In this document: positions 25,238 to 35,542 of the stretch, in pieces
Layout of the letters: every line of letters starts with the position of its first letter
Numbering within the stretch: position 1 is the stretch's first letter
DNA from: Sphingomonas quercus
GTDB lineage: Bacteria > Pseudomonadota > Alphaproteobacteria > Sphingomonadales > Sphingomonadaceae
Reading direction: 5' to 3'
NCBI RefSeq assembly: GCF_018863195.1
Contig: NZ_JAHKRT010000001.1
Location: 248,001 to 312,000, forward strand
Length of the DNA stretch: 64,000 nt
The notes under the pieces: model-generated
What the model was told of the DNA's origin: nothing
Databases searched by the model: none
The model's input: the letters and a program-made list of their open reading frames with translations, nothing else
Translations under genes and position numbers: made by a program

Positions 25238-26662
25238 ATGTTCGAGATGGCGGGAATCAGGACAAGGACGCTGCTGCTCGTCGATGACGAGCCGGCGCAG
25301 GTGCGTCTTGTCACTGCGATGGCAGCACGAGCCGGCTGGCGGACGATCGCGGTGCCGGATGGGCGCAAGGCGATCGGGTTGATCGCGGATCGGCTCGAAC
25401 CTGTCGACGCGGTGCTCATCGATGTGTGGCGGCCGGCGGAAAGCGGCGCGGCGCTGGTGCGGGATATCCGCGCGCGCTGGCCGCAGCTGCCGATCGTGAT
25501 GCTCACCGCGCAGCCGTCGATCGCGCTCGCGGTCGAGGCGATGCGCGCCGGGGCCAGCGATTTCCTGATCAAGCCGATCGCGCCCGACCGGCTGTTCGCC
25601 GCGCTCGAAGGCGCCTCCTTCGCCGATCAGGCCGAAGGCGAATTGCGCCCGCTCGCCGAGAAGACCATCGAGTCGCTGGGCTTCGACGAGATCGTCGGTT
25701 CCGCCCCCGCTTTCCGCACCGCGATGGCGGTCGCTGCCAAGGCGGCGCGCTCGCGCTTGCCCGTGCTGATCGAGGGCGAGGCCGGCAGCGGCAAGGAGCT
25801 GATCGCGCGCGCCATCCACGCCGCCTCGGCCCGCGGGCGGCGCCAGCCCGTGCTCGTCGAATGCGCGGCGCTGAGCCCGACGCACGCCGAATCCGAGATT
25901 TTCGGCCATGAGCGGGATGCCTTCGCCGGCGCCTTCCAGTCGAGCCCCGGCCGCATCGCCTATGCCGAGGGCGGGACGCTGATTCTGGGCGAGCCGGCGA
26001 CGCTGTCCGACGCCGCCCAGGCGCGGCTGCTGACCTTGCTCGAGGACGGGCTGGTGACGCCGGTCGGCGGGCGCAATGCGCGCTGTGTCGACGTTCGCGT
26101 GATCGCGCTCGCCGAACGGCCGCTGTCGCAGGCGGTCGCGGCAGGGCGGCTGCGCCCCGAGCTCGCCGAACGGCTGGCGACGATCCAGATCCGCGTGCCC
26201 TCGCTGCGCCAGCGTGCCGGCGACGTGCCGGCGCTGGCCCGCCATCTCCTCTCGCGCATCAGCCGCAAGCCGGGCATGCGCGGCCTCGGCCTCACCGACG
26301 AGGCGCTGGCCCTGCTCACCACGCACAGCTGGCCGGGCAATGTCCGCCAGCTCCACGACGCGCTGTTCCGCGCGGCGCTGGATGCGGAAGGCGACGTGCT
26401 GACCATCGCCGATTTCCCCCAGGTGGCGCGCGCCGCCACCGTGACCGCGGACGCGGCGGTGCCCCTCGCCATTGCCGGCGGCATCGAGCTTTACGAGCGC
26501 GACGGGCATATCCGCCGGCTGGAGGCGATCGAAGCCGACATCATCCGCCTCGCCATCGGCCATTACGAAGGCCGGATGAGCGAGGTCGCCCGCCGACTCG
26601 GCATCGGCCGGTCGACGCTCTACCGCAAGCTCGTCGAACTGGGCCTGGACAGCGCCGCCTGA
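25238..26662 (+). CDS. NtrC-type response regulator with degenerate AAA+ motifs
   Basis: A 474-residue protein with receiver, AAA+ and Fis-type HTH domains. The receiver keeps DD (16-17), Asp62 in LIDVWRP, MLTAQ and LIKPI, so it can probably be phosphorylated. Walker A is GEAGSGKEL. The sigma-54 contact loop is DAFAGA instead of GAFTGA, and Walker B reads LILGEP instead of LFLDEI, losing the catalytic Asp. The C-terminal HTH is MSEVARRLGIGRSTLYRKL. By family knowledge, loss of the Thr and the Walker B Asp should prevent sigma-54 activation, so it may act on sigma-70-type promoters or as a repressor. No partner kinase is adjacent. Confidence 0.8.
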   Translation: MFEMAGIRTRTLLLVDDEPAQVRLVTAMAARAGWRTIAVPDGRKAIGLIADRLEPVDAVLIDVWRPAESGAALVRDIRARWPQLPIVMLTAQPSIALAVEAMRAGASDFLIKPIAPDRLFAALEGASFADQAEGELRPLAEKTIESLGFDEIVGSAPAFRTAMAVAAKAARSRLPVLIEGEAGSGKELIARAIHAASARGRRQPVLVECAALSPTHAESEIFGHERDAFAGAFQSSPGRIAYAEGGTLILGEPATLSDAAQARLLTLLEDGLVTPVGGRNARCVDVRVIALAERPLSQAVAAGRLRPELAERLATIQIRVPSLRQRAGDVPALARHLLSRISRKPGMRGLGLTDEALALLTTHSWPGNVRQLHDALFRAALDAEGDVLTIADFPQVARAATVTADAAVPLAIAGGIELYERDGHIRRLEAIEADIIRLAIGHYEGRMSEVARRLGIGRSTLYRKLVELGLDSAA

Positions 26663-26670
26663 GCGCCACG

Positions 26671-29032
<2,362 letters not shown>

Positions 29033-29082
29033 ACGGCGCCTCGTGCGTAAGTTGGAGGCGGCACGGCGACCGCCAACATGTC

Positions 29083-29694
29083 TCACAAAAGCGCCGGCAC
29101 GGGCGGCAGCAGCGCCGCGACCGGCGCGAAGCTGCGGCGGTGGAGGGGGCAGGGGCCGAGGCGGACCAGCGCGGCGCGGTGGTCGGGCGTGGCGTAGCCC
29201 TTGTTCGAGGCCCAGTTATAGCCGGGCCAGTCGGCGTGATGCTCCTGCATGATGCGATCGCGCGTCACCTTGGCGATCACCGAGGCGGCCGCGATCGAGC
29301 GGCACTTGGCGTCGCCTTCGACGATCGCGGTTGCCGTCCAGCGCCATTTCGGCAGGCGATTGCCGTCGACCAGCACCATCGCCGGCTCCACCCCCAGCGC
29401 ATCGACGGCGCGAGCCATCGCCAGCATCGTCGCATGATAGATGTTCAGCCGGTCGATCTCCTCGACGTCACAGATGCCGACGCCGACCACGCCCATGCGC
29501 CGGATGCGAACATAGAGGCTGTCGCGATCCTCGGCGGTCAGCTTCTTCGAGTCGTCGATGCCGCGCGGGAATTTTCCGCGATCGAGGATCACCGCGGCGG
29601 CCACCACCGGGCCGGCGAGCGGCCCCCGCCCCGCCTCGTCGACGCCGGCGAGCGGCAGGGGATGATCCAGTTCGGGCTTGAAACTCGGCGGCAT
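29083..29694 (-). CDS. rnhB: ribonuclease HII
   Basis: A 203-residue enzyme that removes ribonucleotides and RNA from RNA-DNA hybrids. The catalytic motif is GVDEAGRGPLAGPVVAAAV (residues 17-35), with further acidic residues in DSKKL and VDGN. IAAASVIAKVTRDRIM and NKGYATPDHRAAL are family signatures. The stop lies about 230 bp downstream-facing toward ccrM, and it is nine bases from thiD on the same strand. It is probably part of a glmM-thiD-rnhB leftward unit. Confidence 0.95.
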   Translation of the reverse strand: MPPSFKPELDHPLPLAGVDEAGRGPLAGPVVAAAVILDRGKFPRGIDDSKKLTAEDRDSLYVRIRRMGVVGVGICDVEEIDRLNIYHATMLAMARAVDALGVEPAMVLVDGNRLPKWRWTATAIVEGDAKCRSIAAASVIAKVTRDRIMQEHHADWPGYNWASNKGYATPDHRAALVRLGPCPLHRRSFAPVAALLPPVPALL

Positions 29695-29703
29695 CGCGTC
29701 CTC

Positions 29704-30549
29704 CTAGCCCGCCCGGCCCGGCGCTTCCATCGGCATGATCACGTCGAACGGAACGACGCCCAGCGCGTGGCCCATCGGCCCCGATCCCTGCCCCAGCTCC
29801 GGCGCCACCCGCAGCGCGCGGCGGAGATAGGCCCGCGCGCGGCTGACCGAGCGTTCGGCCCCCAGCCCGGCCGCCAGCCCGGCGGCGATGCCGCTTGCCA
29901 GCGTGCAGCCGGTGCCATGAGTGTGGACGGTGTCGATGCGCGCCGACGACCAGGCCCGCTCACCCTCGGTCGTAATCAGCACATCGCGGATCACCGGCAC
30001 GCCGGCGAACTCCGCCTCGATATGCCCGCCCTTGACCACCACGGCATGGCCGTGGCGGGCGACGAGCAGCTTACCGGCCTCGACCGCCTCGTCCATCGTG
30101 GTGACCGGCTGGCCGGTGAGCGCCGCCAGTTCCGGCGCGTTGGGGGTGGCAATGGTGGCGATGTCGAGCAATCGGGCAAAGGCGTCGATCGTGCCCCGGT
30201 CGGCCAGCATGTCGCCGCTGGTCGCGACCATCACCGGATCGAGCACGATCGGCACGTCCAGCCCCGCCAGTCGCTCGGCAAGCGCATGGGCGGTGCGCGC
30301 CGACCCGATCATGCCGATCTTGACCGCGTCGGTGCCGATATCGTCGAGCACGGCGTCGATCTGGGCCAGCACCATCGCCGTCGGGACGGCGTGCACGTCC
30401 GTCACGCCGAGCGTGTTCTGGGCGGTGATTGCCGTGATCGCGGTGGTGGCGTGGCCGCCGAGCATGGTGATCGTCTTGATATCGGCCTGGATCCCCGCCC
30501 CGCCGCCGGAATCCGATCCGGCGATGACCAGCACGCGCGGGATGGTCAT
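29704..30549 (-). CDS. thiD: hydroxymethylpyrimidine/phosphomethylpyrimidine kinase
   Basis: A 281-residue ribokinase-fold enzyme that phosphorylates HMP and HMP-phosphate for thiamine synthesis. It begins [26 protein letters not shown], the ThiD substrate motif. [11 protein letters not shown] and the anion hole with catalytic base [15 protein letters not shown] near residue 210 complete it. The open frame continues upstream over glmM but that part is shadow. The ATG overlaps the glmM stop by four bases (ATGA). No other thiamine genes are nearby and no TPP riboswitch was seen. Confidence 0.94.
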   Translation of the reverse strand: MTIPRVLVIAGSDSGGGAGIQADIKTITMLGGHATTAITAITAQNTLGVTDVHAVPTAMVLAQIDAVLDDIGTDAVKIGMIGSARTAHALAERLAGLDVPIVLDPVMVATSGDMLADRGTIDAFARLLDIATIATPNAPELAALTGQPVTTMDEAVEAGKLLVARHGHAVVVKGGHIEAEFAGVPVIRDVLITTEGERAWSSARIDTVHTHGTGCTLASGIAAGLAAGLGAERSVSRARAYLRRALRVAPELGQGSGPMGHALGVVPFDVIMPMEAPGRAG

Positions 30550-31883
30550 GCCGCGCGCCGCACCGCGTCGCACACCTCGTCGACCACGGTCTCGACCAGC
30601 GCCGCGTCCTCGCCCTCGGCCATGACGCGGATAAGCGGCTCCGTGCCGGACTTGCGGATCAGCAGCCGCCCGGTGCCGGCCAGCCGCGCCTCGGCGGCGG
30701 CGATCGCGCCCTTCACCGCCTCGTGCTCCAGCGGCTGTCCGCCCGCGAAGCGGACATTCTTCAGCCGCTGCGGCAGCGGCTCGAACTGGCGAAGCAACTC
30801 GTGCGCGGGACGACCGGCCTCGACCAGCTCGCCCAGCACCTGGAGAGCGGCGACCAGCCCGTCGCCGGTGGTGGCGTGGTCGGAAAGGATGATGTGGCCG
30901 CTCTGCTCGCCGCCGACATTGTAGCCGCCGCGCCGCATCGCCTCGAGCACATGGCGATCGCCGACCGGCGTGCGCACCAGCTCGAGCCCGGCGGTGGCAA
31001 GGCGCCGCTCCAGCCCGAGGTTGGACATCACCGTCGCCACCACGCCACCGCCGTGCAGCGTGCCGCGCCGCGCCCAGGCGAGGCCGAGCAACGCCATCAG
31101 CTGGTCCCCGTCCACCGCCTGGCCGAGATCGTCGACGACGATCAACCGGTCGGCATCGCCGTCGAGCGCGATGCCGATATCGGCGCGCACCTCCGTCACC
31201 TTGCGGCGAAGGGCGGAGGTGTCGGTGGAGCCGACGCCGTCGTTGATATTGGTGCCGTTGGGCGAGACGCCGATCGAGATCACCTCGGCGCCGAGTTCCC
31301 ACAGCGCCTCGGGCGCGACCTTGTAGGCCGCGCCGTTGGCGCAATCGATGACGACGCGCAGCCCGTCGAGCCGGAGATGCTCGGGAAAGGCAGACTTGAC
31401 GGCGTGGATATAGCGGCCCTGGGCATCGTCCACCCGCCGCGCCCGGCCGATCTCGGCGGACGGCGCGAGGCGCGGGCTGGCGTCGATGCCCGCCTCGATC
31501 GCGGCCTCGTCGGCGTCGGACAGCTTGTAGCCGTCCGGCCCGAACAGCTTGATGCCATTGTCATAATAGGGGTTGTGGCTGGCCGAGATCATCACCCCCA
31601 GATCGGCGCGCATCGATCGGGTGAGCATCGCCACCGCCGGTGTCGGCATCGGGCCGACCAGCACCACGTCCATCCCCGCCGAGGTGAATCCGGCGACCAG
31701 CGCCGATTCCATCATGTAGCCGGACAGGCGCGTGTCCTTGCCGATGACGACGCGGTGGCGATGGTCGCCGCGCTGAAAGTGCGCGCCCGCCGCCTGCCCG
31801 ACCCGCATCGCCACCTCCGGGGTCATCGGGGATTCGTTGGTGCGGCCACGAATGCCGTCGGTGCCGAAATATCTGCGGGTCAC
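30546..31883 (-). CDS. glmM: phosphoglucosamine mutase
   Basis: A 445-residue enzyme that converts glucosamine-6-phosphate to the 1-phosphate, the substrate of GlmU. It starts with [21 protein letters not shown]. The phosphoserine is Ser102 in ISASHNP, the same position as in E. coli. The Mg loop is ALDGDADRL, the sugar-binding loop is GGEQSGHII, and the phosphate loop is [13 protein letters not shown]. Translation starts at GTG with AGGAAGG upstream. It is coupled to thiD through a four-base overlap. Confidence 0.96.
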   Translation of the reverse strand: MTRRYFGTDGIRGRTNESPMTPEVAMRVGQAAGAHFQRGDHRHRVVIGKDTRLSGYMMESALVAGFTSAGMDVVLVGPMPTPAVAMLTRSMRADLGVMISASHNPYYDNGIKLFGPDGYKLSDADEAAIEAGIDASPRLAPSAEIGRARRVDDAQGRYIHAVKSAFPEHLRLDGLRVVIDCANGAAYKVAPEALWELGAEVISIGVSPNGTNINDGVGSTDTSALRRKVTEVRADIGIALDGDADRLIVVDDLGQAVDGDQLMALLGLAWARRGTLHGGGVVATVMSNLGLERRLATAGLELVRTPVGDRHVLEAMRRGGYNVGGEQSGHIILSDHATTGDGLVAALQVLGELVEAGRPAHELLRQFEPLPQRLKNVRFAGGQPLEHEAVKGAIAAAEARLAGTGRLLIRKSGTEPLIRVMAEGEDAALVETVVDEVCDAVRRAA

Positions 31884-31967
31884 GGAACGCCTTCCTCGCC
31901 GGGAAACTCACCGCCCCTCGATAGCGGGCGCCCGCGTCCATGCAAAGCAGTGCGCTATGCCCAGGAC

Positions 31968-33101
31968 CTAGATGAAGTCCGCCGCGTCGATCGCCGACGG
32001 GTTGATGCCGATCAGCCGGATCGCGGTATCGATCGTCGCGCCGCCGCCCTCCACTGAGAAGAGCCAGGTGTCCCCGCCGACAGCGATCGCCGCCACCTCA
32101 TGCCGGCCGGCGACATCGGCGGCGCGGTCGAGCAGCGACTGGGCGTAGTCCAGCGCCGCCTTCGCGGTGGTGAACGCATCTCCGGTCAGGACCGAAACGG
32201 GAAGGCCGTTATAGTGGAAGCCCCGGTCGGGTCCGTCCGCGAATGAGAAGACGGCTCCGCCGAGGCTGATCCTGTCCGCGCCATTCTCGAAGTCGGTGAT
32301 CGTCTCGACGCGCTCGGTGCCGGCCGGCGCGTCGCCGCCGCCGGCAACCACCACGCCAGAGCCGAAATCGATGCGACCGAAGAGGAAGATGTCGCGACCT
32401 TCGCCGCCGCTCAGCAGGTCACGGCCCCCGCCGCCGAGCAGAATGTCATCGCCCCTGTCGCCCTGGATGGTGTCGTCGCCGTCCATGCTGCCGTCAGGCG
32501 CGCCGCCGTAGAGCAGGTCATTGCCCTGGCCGCCACGGATCCGGTCGTTGCCCGCGCCACCCTGGATCGTGTCGTCTCCGGCATTGCCGTGGATATAGTC
32601 ATTCCCGGCGCCGCCATCGATCGAGTCGGCGCCATCCGCCATGCCCTGCACGGCCGTGCTGGCGTTCCCCCAGATATGATCGTTGCCGTCATTCCCCGCC
32701 AGGACATCCCCGCCCCCGCCGCCGTAGACGACATCATGGCCGGGTCCGGCATTGGCCCAGTCGTCGGCGCCGGCACCCGTGAGGCTGTCGTCCCTGGTCG
32801 TGCCGAACAGGTCCCGCGTCGTGGCTGCATAGCCGGCGCCGCCAGTGACACCGCCGCTCAGGCTCGCCGCCGACAGCGCATCAGCCGGAAAGACGAGGTT
32901 CCGGCTGTTGCCGGGACCACCGCCACCGGGGGCGGCGGGGTGCCAGCTGATGTTGAGCGTAGGCGTCAGCCGGATATTGCCGAGATCGTCATAGACCGGG
33001 TTCAACGTGGCCAGAAACACGGTGCTGAGGTCCAATGTGTCCGTGGATTTGAAGCCGCTCGCGGCGGCCTGACTCATGTCCAGGAAGGCATAGGCGGTCA
33101 T
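31968..33101 (-). CDS. RTX-type calcium-binding repeat protein
   Basis: A 377-residue acidic, Gly/Asp-rich protein. From about residue 110 to 240 it has a run of nonapeptide repeats of the GGxGxDxxx type (GGGGGDVLAGNDGNDHI, GGAGNDYIHGNAGDDTI, GGQGNDLLYGG, GDRGDDILLGGGGRDLL). These fold as a calcium-filled beta-roll. There is no Sec signal peptide; RTX proteins leave through type I secretion by a C-terminal signal, and the uncleaved C-terminal 130 residues here would hold it. No type I secretion genes are adjacent. The N-terminal 100 residues show no recognised enzyme domain, so the cargo function is unknown. Confidence 0.82.
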   Translation of the reverse strand: MTAYAFLDMSQAAASGFKSTDTLDLSTVFLATLNPVYDDLGNIRLTPTLNISWHPAAPGGGGPGNSRNLVFPADALSAASLSGGVTGGAGYAATTRDLFGTTRDDSLTGAGADDWANAGPGHDVVYGGGGGDVLAGNDGNDHIWGNASTAVQGMADGADSIDGGAGNDYIHGNAGDDTIQGGAGNDRIRGGQGNDLLYGGAPDGSMDGDDTIQGDRGDDILLGGGGRDLLSGGEGRDIFLFGRIDFGSGVVVAGGGDAPAGTERVETITDFENGADRISLGGAVFSFADGPDRGFHYNGLPVSVLTGDAFTTAKAALDYAQSLLDRAADVAGRHEVAAIAVGGDTWLFSVEGGGATIDTAIRLIGINPSAIDAADFI

Positions 33102-33156
33102 TGCATCCCCCGATCTCAGAGCCCACCGGCGCATCATTAGGGCCGTCCGACCCGCA

Positions 33157-33177
33157 TGGCGAAATATTTATTCGCCA
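33157..33177. promoter_or_regulatory. inverted repeat TGGCGAA-N7-TTCGCCA
   Basis: Perfect 7-bp arms flank the AT-only loop ATATTTA. It lies 56 bp upstream of the RTX gene start and about 110 bp before the divergent chemoreceptor gene. It could be an operator or a hairpin in the RTX leader. Confidence 0.45.
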
Positions 33178-33289
33178 GATTACCGCCATTTCCTGTTCTA
33201 AAAAGGGGCCCCTCAAAGGGCATTCCTAGCCAAAAATTAACGCAGATCGCGTCAGTTGATCTCAGACACTGGGGTCAGAGGTCACGAAG

Positions 33290-35110
33290 ATGGGTAAGTT
33301 TGGATTTGAAAGCCTGACGATCAGGCAGTTGCTGGCGCGCCAGATGCGTGGCGCCGCAGGTCTTTGCGCGGTGGTGCTTGGCGTCACGCTGGCGGGTTCT
33401 GTCTATAGCTACAAGTTGATGGAACAGGATCATGCGGTCGCCGATCGCGTGACTGAGACGGTTCAGCTCGAGAAGGATTTCGCTTCCCTCGAACGCGACA
33501 CCTACAAGGCGATCGCCCGTCAGGATGACGACGCCCGCGCCGCCATGGAAGGCAACGTCAAGGATTATCTCGATCGCCTCGCCAAGGTGACGGCCGGCGC
33601 GGAGGAGGCCCAGCGCGGCCCGATCGCGGAGATCGAGACTGCCAATACCAGCTATTTGACGATCAGCCGCAAGCTCACCCATGGGCAGCCCGACGCTGCC
33701 GGGCTCAAGGCGCTGGCCGATGCTGGCGACAAGATCGACGGCACCATCGAATCGATCCGCGCGCCGCTGATCGAGATGCAAGGAGCGATCGAGGCCAGCC
33801 AGGTCGCCACCGCGCGCCTCATCTCGGTGACGACGATCGTCATCATCCTGCTCGCCGGCGCCTATCTCCTGCTCGTCACGCGCGGCGTCGGCCGGGCGGT
33901 GAACAAGGGTCTGGATGCAGCCTCGGGCGCGCTCAAGAACATCGCCGGGGGCCACCTCGACTTCGAGGTGCACGGCACGGAGCGCCAGGACGCGCTGGGC
34001 GACCTCGCCCGCGCCGCCGTGCGGCTGCGCGAGGTAAGCCTCGCCAAGCAACAGGCGGATGCCGGCCTGCATGGCACGATCGACATCTTCGCCACCAATC
34101 TCGCCGCGCTGGCCAATGGCGACCTGCGCGTCGCCATCGACGGCCTGCCCGCCGAGTATGAGCGGCTGCGGGTCGACTTCAACCAGGCGACCCGCGCGCT
34201 GGAGGGCGCGATGCTGCGCGTCGCCGATGCGGCGGAGAGCATCCACACCGGTTCGAGCGAGATCAGCCAGGCGTCGGACGACCTCTCCCGTCGCACCGAG
34301 CATCAGGCCGCCGCGCTGGAGCAGACCGCCGCCGCGCTGCAGGAGATCACCGGCAGCGTGCGCGAGACGGCGAGCCAGGTCGCTGCCGCCAATCAGGCGG
34401 TCACCGCGGCCGAGGATGACGCCACGTCGAGCGGCACGGTGGTGCGCGAGGCGGTGGCGGCGATGGCCGACATCGAGCGCTCGGCGGATCAGATCGCCCA
34501 GATCACCCAGGTGATCGACGGCATCGCCTTCCAGACCAACCTCCTCGCCCTCAACGCGGGCGTCGAGGCGGCGCGCGCCGGGGACGCCGGCAAGGGCTTC
34601 GCGGTGGTTGCCTCCGAAGTCCGCGCGCTCGCCCAGCGCTCCGCCGAGGCAGCGAAGGACATCAAGGAGCTGATCGAACAGAGCAACGCGCAGGTCAGCG
34701 ACGGCGCCCGGCTCGTCGCCCAGACCGGCGAGGCGCTGGAACGCATTCTCAGCCGCGTCGCGGTGGTCAGCAAGCTCATCCACCACATCTCCGACGCCAC
34801 CACCCGGGAAGCGACCAGCCTCGCCGAGGTCAATGTCGCGATCGGCGAGATGGACCAGACCACGCAGCAGAACGCCGCGATGGTGGAGGAATCGACTGCC
34901 GCCGCGCGTCATCTCGCCGATCAGGCGGGGGAGCTTTCCGGGCTGGTCGGCCGGTTCCAGCTCAACGGCGCCGCGTCCCGGCCCGAGCGTATGGCGGCCG
35001 TCACGCCGACGCCGCTGCCGGTGCCGGCCGCGCGGGCCTCTCGCCCTCTGCCGGTGCGCGGCAATCTCGCCGTTGCCCCTGCCGCCGAGGACGACTGGAG
35101 CGCCTTCTAA
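33290..35110 (+). CDS. methyl-accepting chemotaxis protein
   Basis: A 606-residue transmembrane chemoreceptor. Helices at about residues 23-41 and 178-197 frame a roughly 135-residue periplasmic four-helix-type sensor. HAMP-like segments follow, and the signalling tip [37 protein letters not shown] is canonical. The last residues are DDWSAF; this fits the xWxxF tether by which CheR and CheB dock on receptors, matching the presence of cheR and cheB downstream. The ligand cannot be predicted. It heads the che cluster, but a strong hairpin follows it. Confidence 0.95.
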   Translation: MGKFGFESLTIRQLLARQMRGAAGLCAVVLGVTLAGSVYSYKLMEQDHAVADRVTETVQLEKDFASLERDTYKAIARQDDDARAAMEGNVKDYLDRLAKVTAGAEEAQRGPIAEIETANTSYLTISRKLTHGQPDAAGLKALADAGDKIDGTIESIRAPLIEMQGAIEASQVATARLISVTTIVIILLAGAYLLLVTRGVGRAVNKGLDAASGALKNIAGGHLDFEVHGTERQDALGDLARAAVRLREVSLAKQQADAGLHGTIDIFATNLAALANGDLRVAIDGLPAEYERLRVDFNQATRALEGAMLRVADAAESIHTGSSEISQASDDLSRRTEHQAAALEQTAAALQEITGSVRETASQVAAANQAVTAAEDDATSSGTVVREAVAAMADIERSADQIAQITQVIDGIAFQTNLLALNAGVEAARAGDAGKGFAVVASEVRALAQRSAEAAKDIKELIEQSNAQVSDGARLVAQTGEALERILSRVAVVSKLIHHISDATTREATSLAEVNVAIGEMDQTTQQNAAMVEESTAAARHLADQAGELSGLVGRFQLNGAASRPERMAAVTPTPLPVPAARASRPLPVRGNLAVAPAAEDDWSAF

Positions 35111-35118
35111 GGGCGCCC

Positions 35119-35154
35119 GCACCGCCCCTGTCGCTGCGGCAACAGGGGCGGTGC
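35119..35154 (+). terminator. hairpin after the chemoreceptor gene
   Basis: GCACCGCCCCTGT and ACAGGGGCGGTGC form a perfect 13-bp stem around a 10-base loop. There is no U-tract, so it may attenuate or stabilise the message rather than fully terminate, reducing che expression relative to the receptor. Confidence 0.55.
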
Positions 35155-35239
35155 GCAGGCCATCGGTCCAACGCTCAGTTAGGCCGACTTTAACCAGTTA
35201 GGTTGAATGACGAACATCGCGCGCCCCGAAGGAGACGTC

Positions 35240-35530
35240 ATGATCGCCCTGCCCACCCTTCTCGACACCCAGGCCGCCGGCCCGCTGCTCGCGGACCTGC
35301 GCCAGTCCTTTGCCGAGCCGGGCGACGTGCGCGTCGATGGCGGGGCGGTGGAGCGGGTTGGCCAGGCTGCCGTGCAGCTGCTCGCCAGCGCCCGGCTCAG
35401 CGCCGCAGCCGACGCGCGTGGCTTCGTCATCGAGCCGGTGAGCGCGCCGTTGCTCGCCGCCGCCAAGCTGCTGGGGGTGCAGGAGCTGCTGTGGCCCGAG
35501 GGCGAACCGGCCGTCGTGGCAGCGAATTAA
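35240..35530 (+). CDS. STAS domain protein
   Basis: A 96-residue protein with the STAS/anti-sigma-antagonist pattern: LPTLLDTQAAGPLLADLRQSF, then VRVDGGAVERVGQAAVQLLASA, where a Ser or Thr phosphorylation site in classical antagonists is replaced by Gly-Gln. ATG at 35240 was chosen because AAGGAG lies six bases upstream; an upstream ATG at 35207 lacks one. It ends 12 bp before cheA. Stand-alone STAS proteins occur at this position in many alphaproteobacterial che operons, but their role is not established. Confidence 0.75.
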   Translation: MIALPTLLDTQAAGPLLADLRQSFAEPGDVRVDGGAVERVGQAAVQLLASARLSAAADARGFVIEPVSAPLLAAAKLLGVQELLWPEGEPAVVAAN

Positions 35531-35542
35531 GGGGCAGGACCG

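Noticed and set aside
30550-31344. N-terminal extension of the thiD frame to 546 codons
   Set aside because: It overlaps glmM out of frame; real ThiD starts at 30549.
32390-32800. Periodic GC-rich repeats suggesting a CRISPR or satellite array
   Set aside because: They encode RTX GGxGxD repeats in a real gene.
35176-35202. Two CAGTTAGG copies 19 bp apart before the STAS gene
   Set aside because: Too short and too few to call an operator with confidence.
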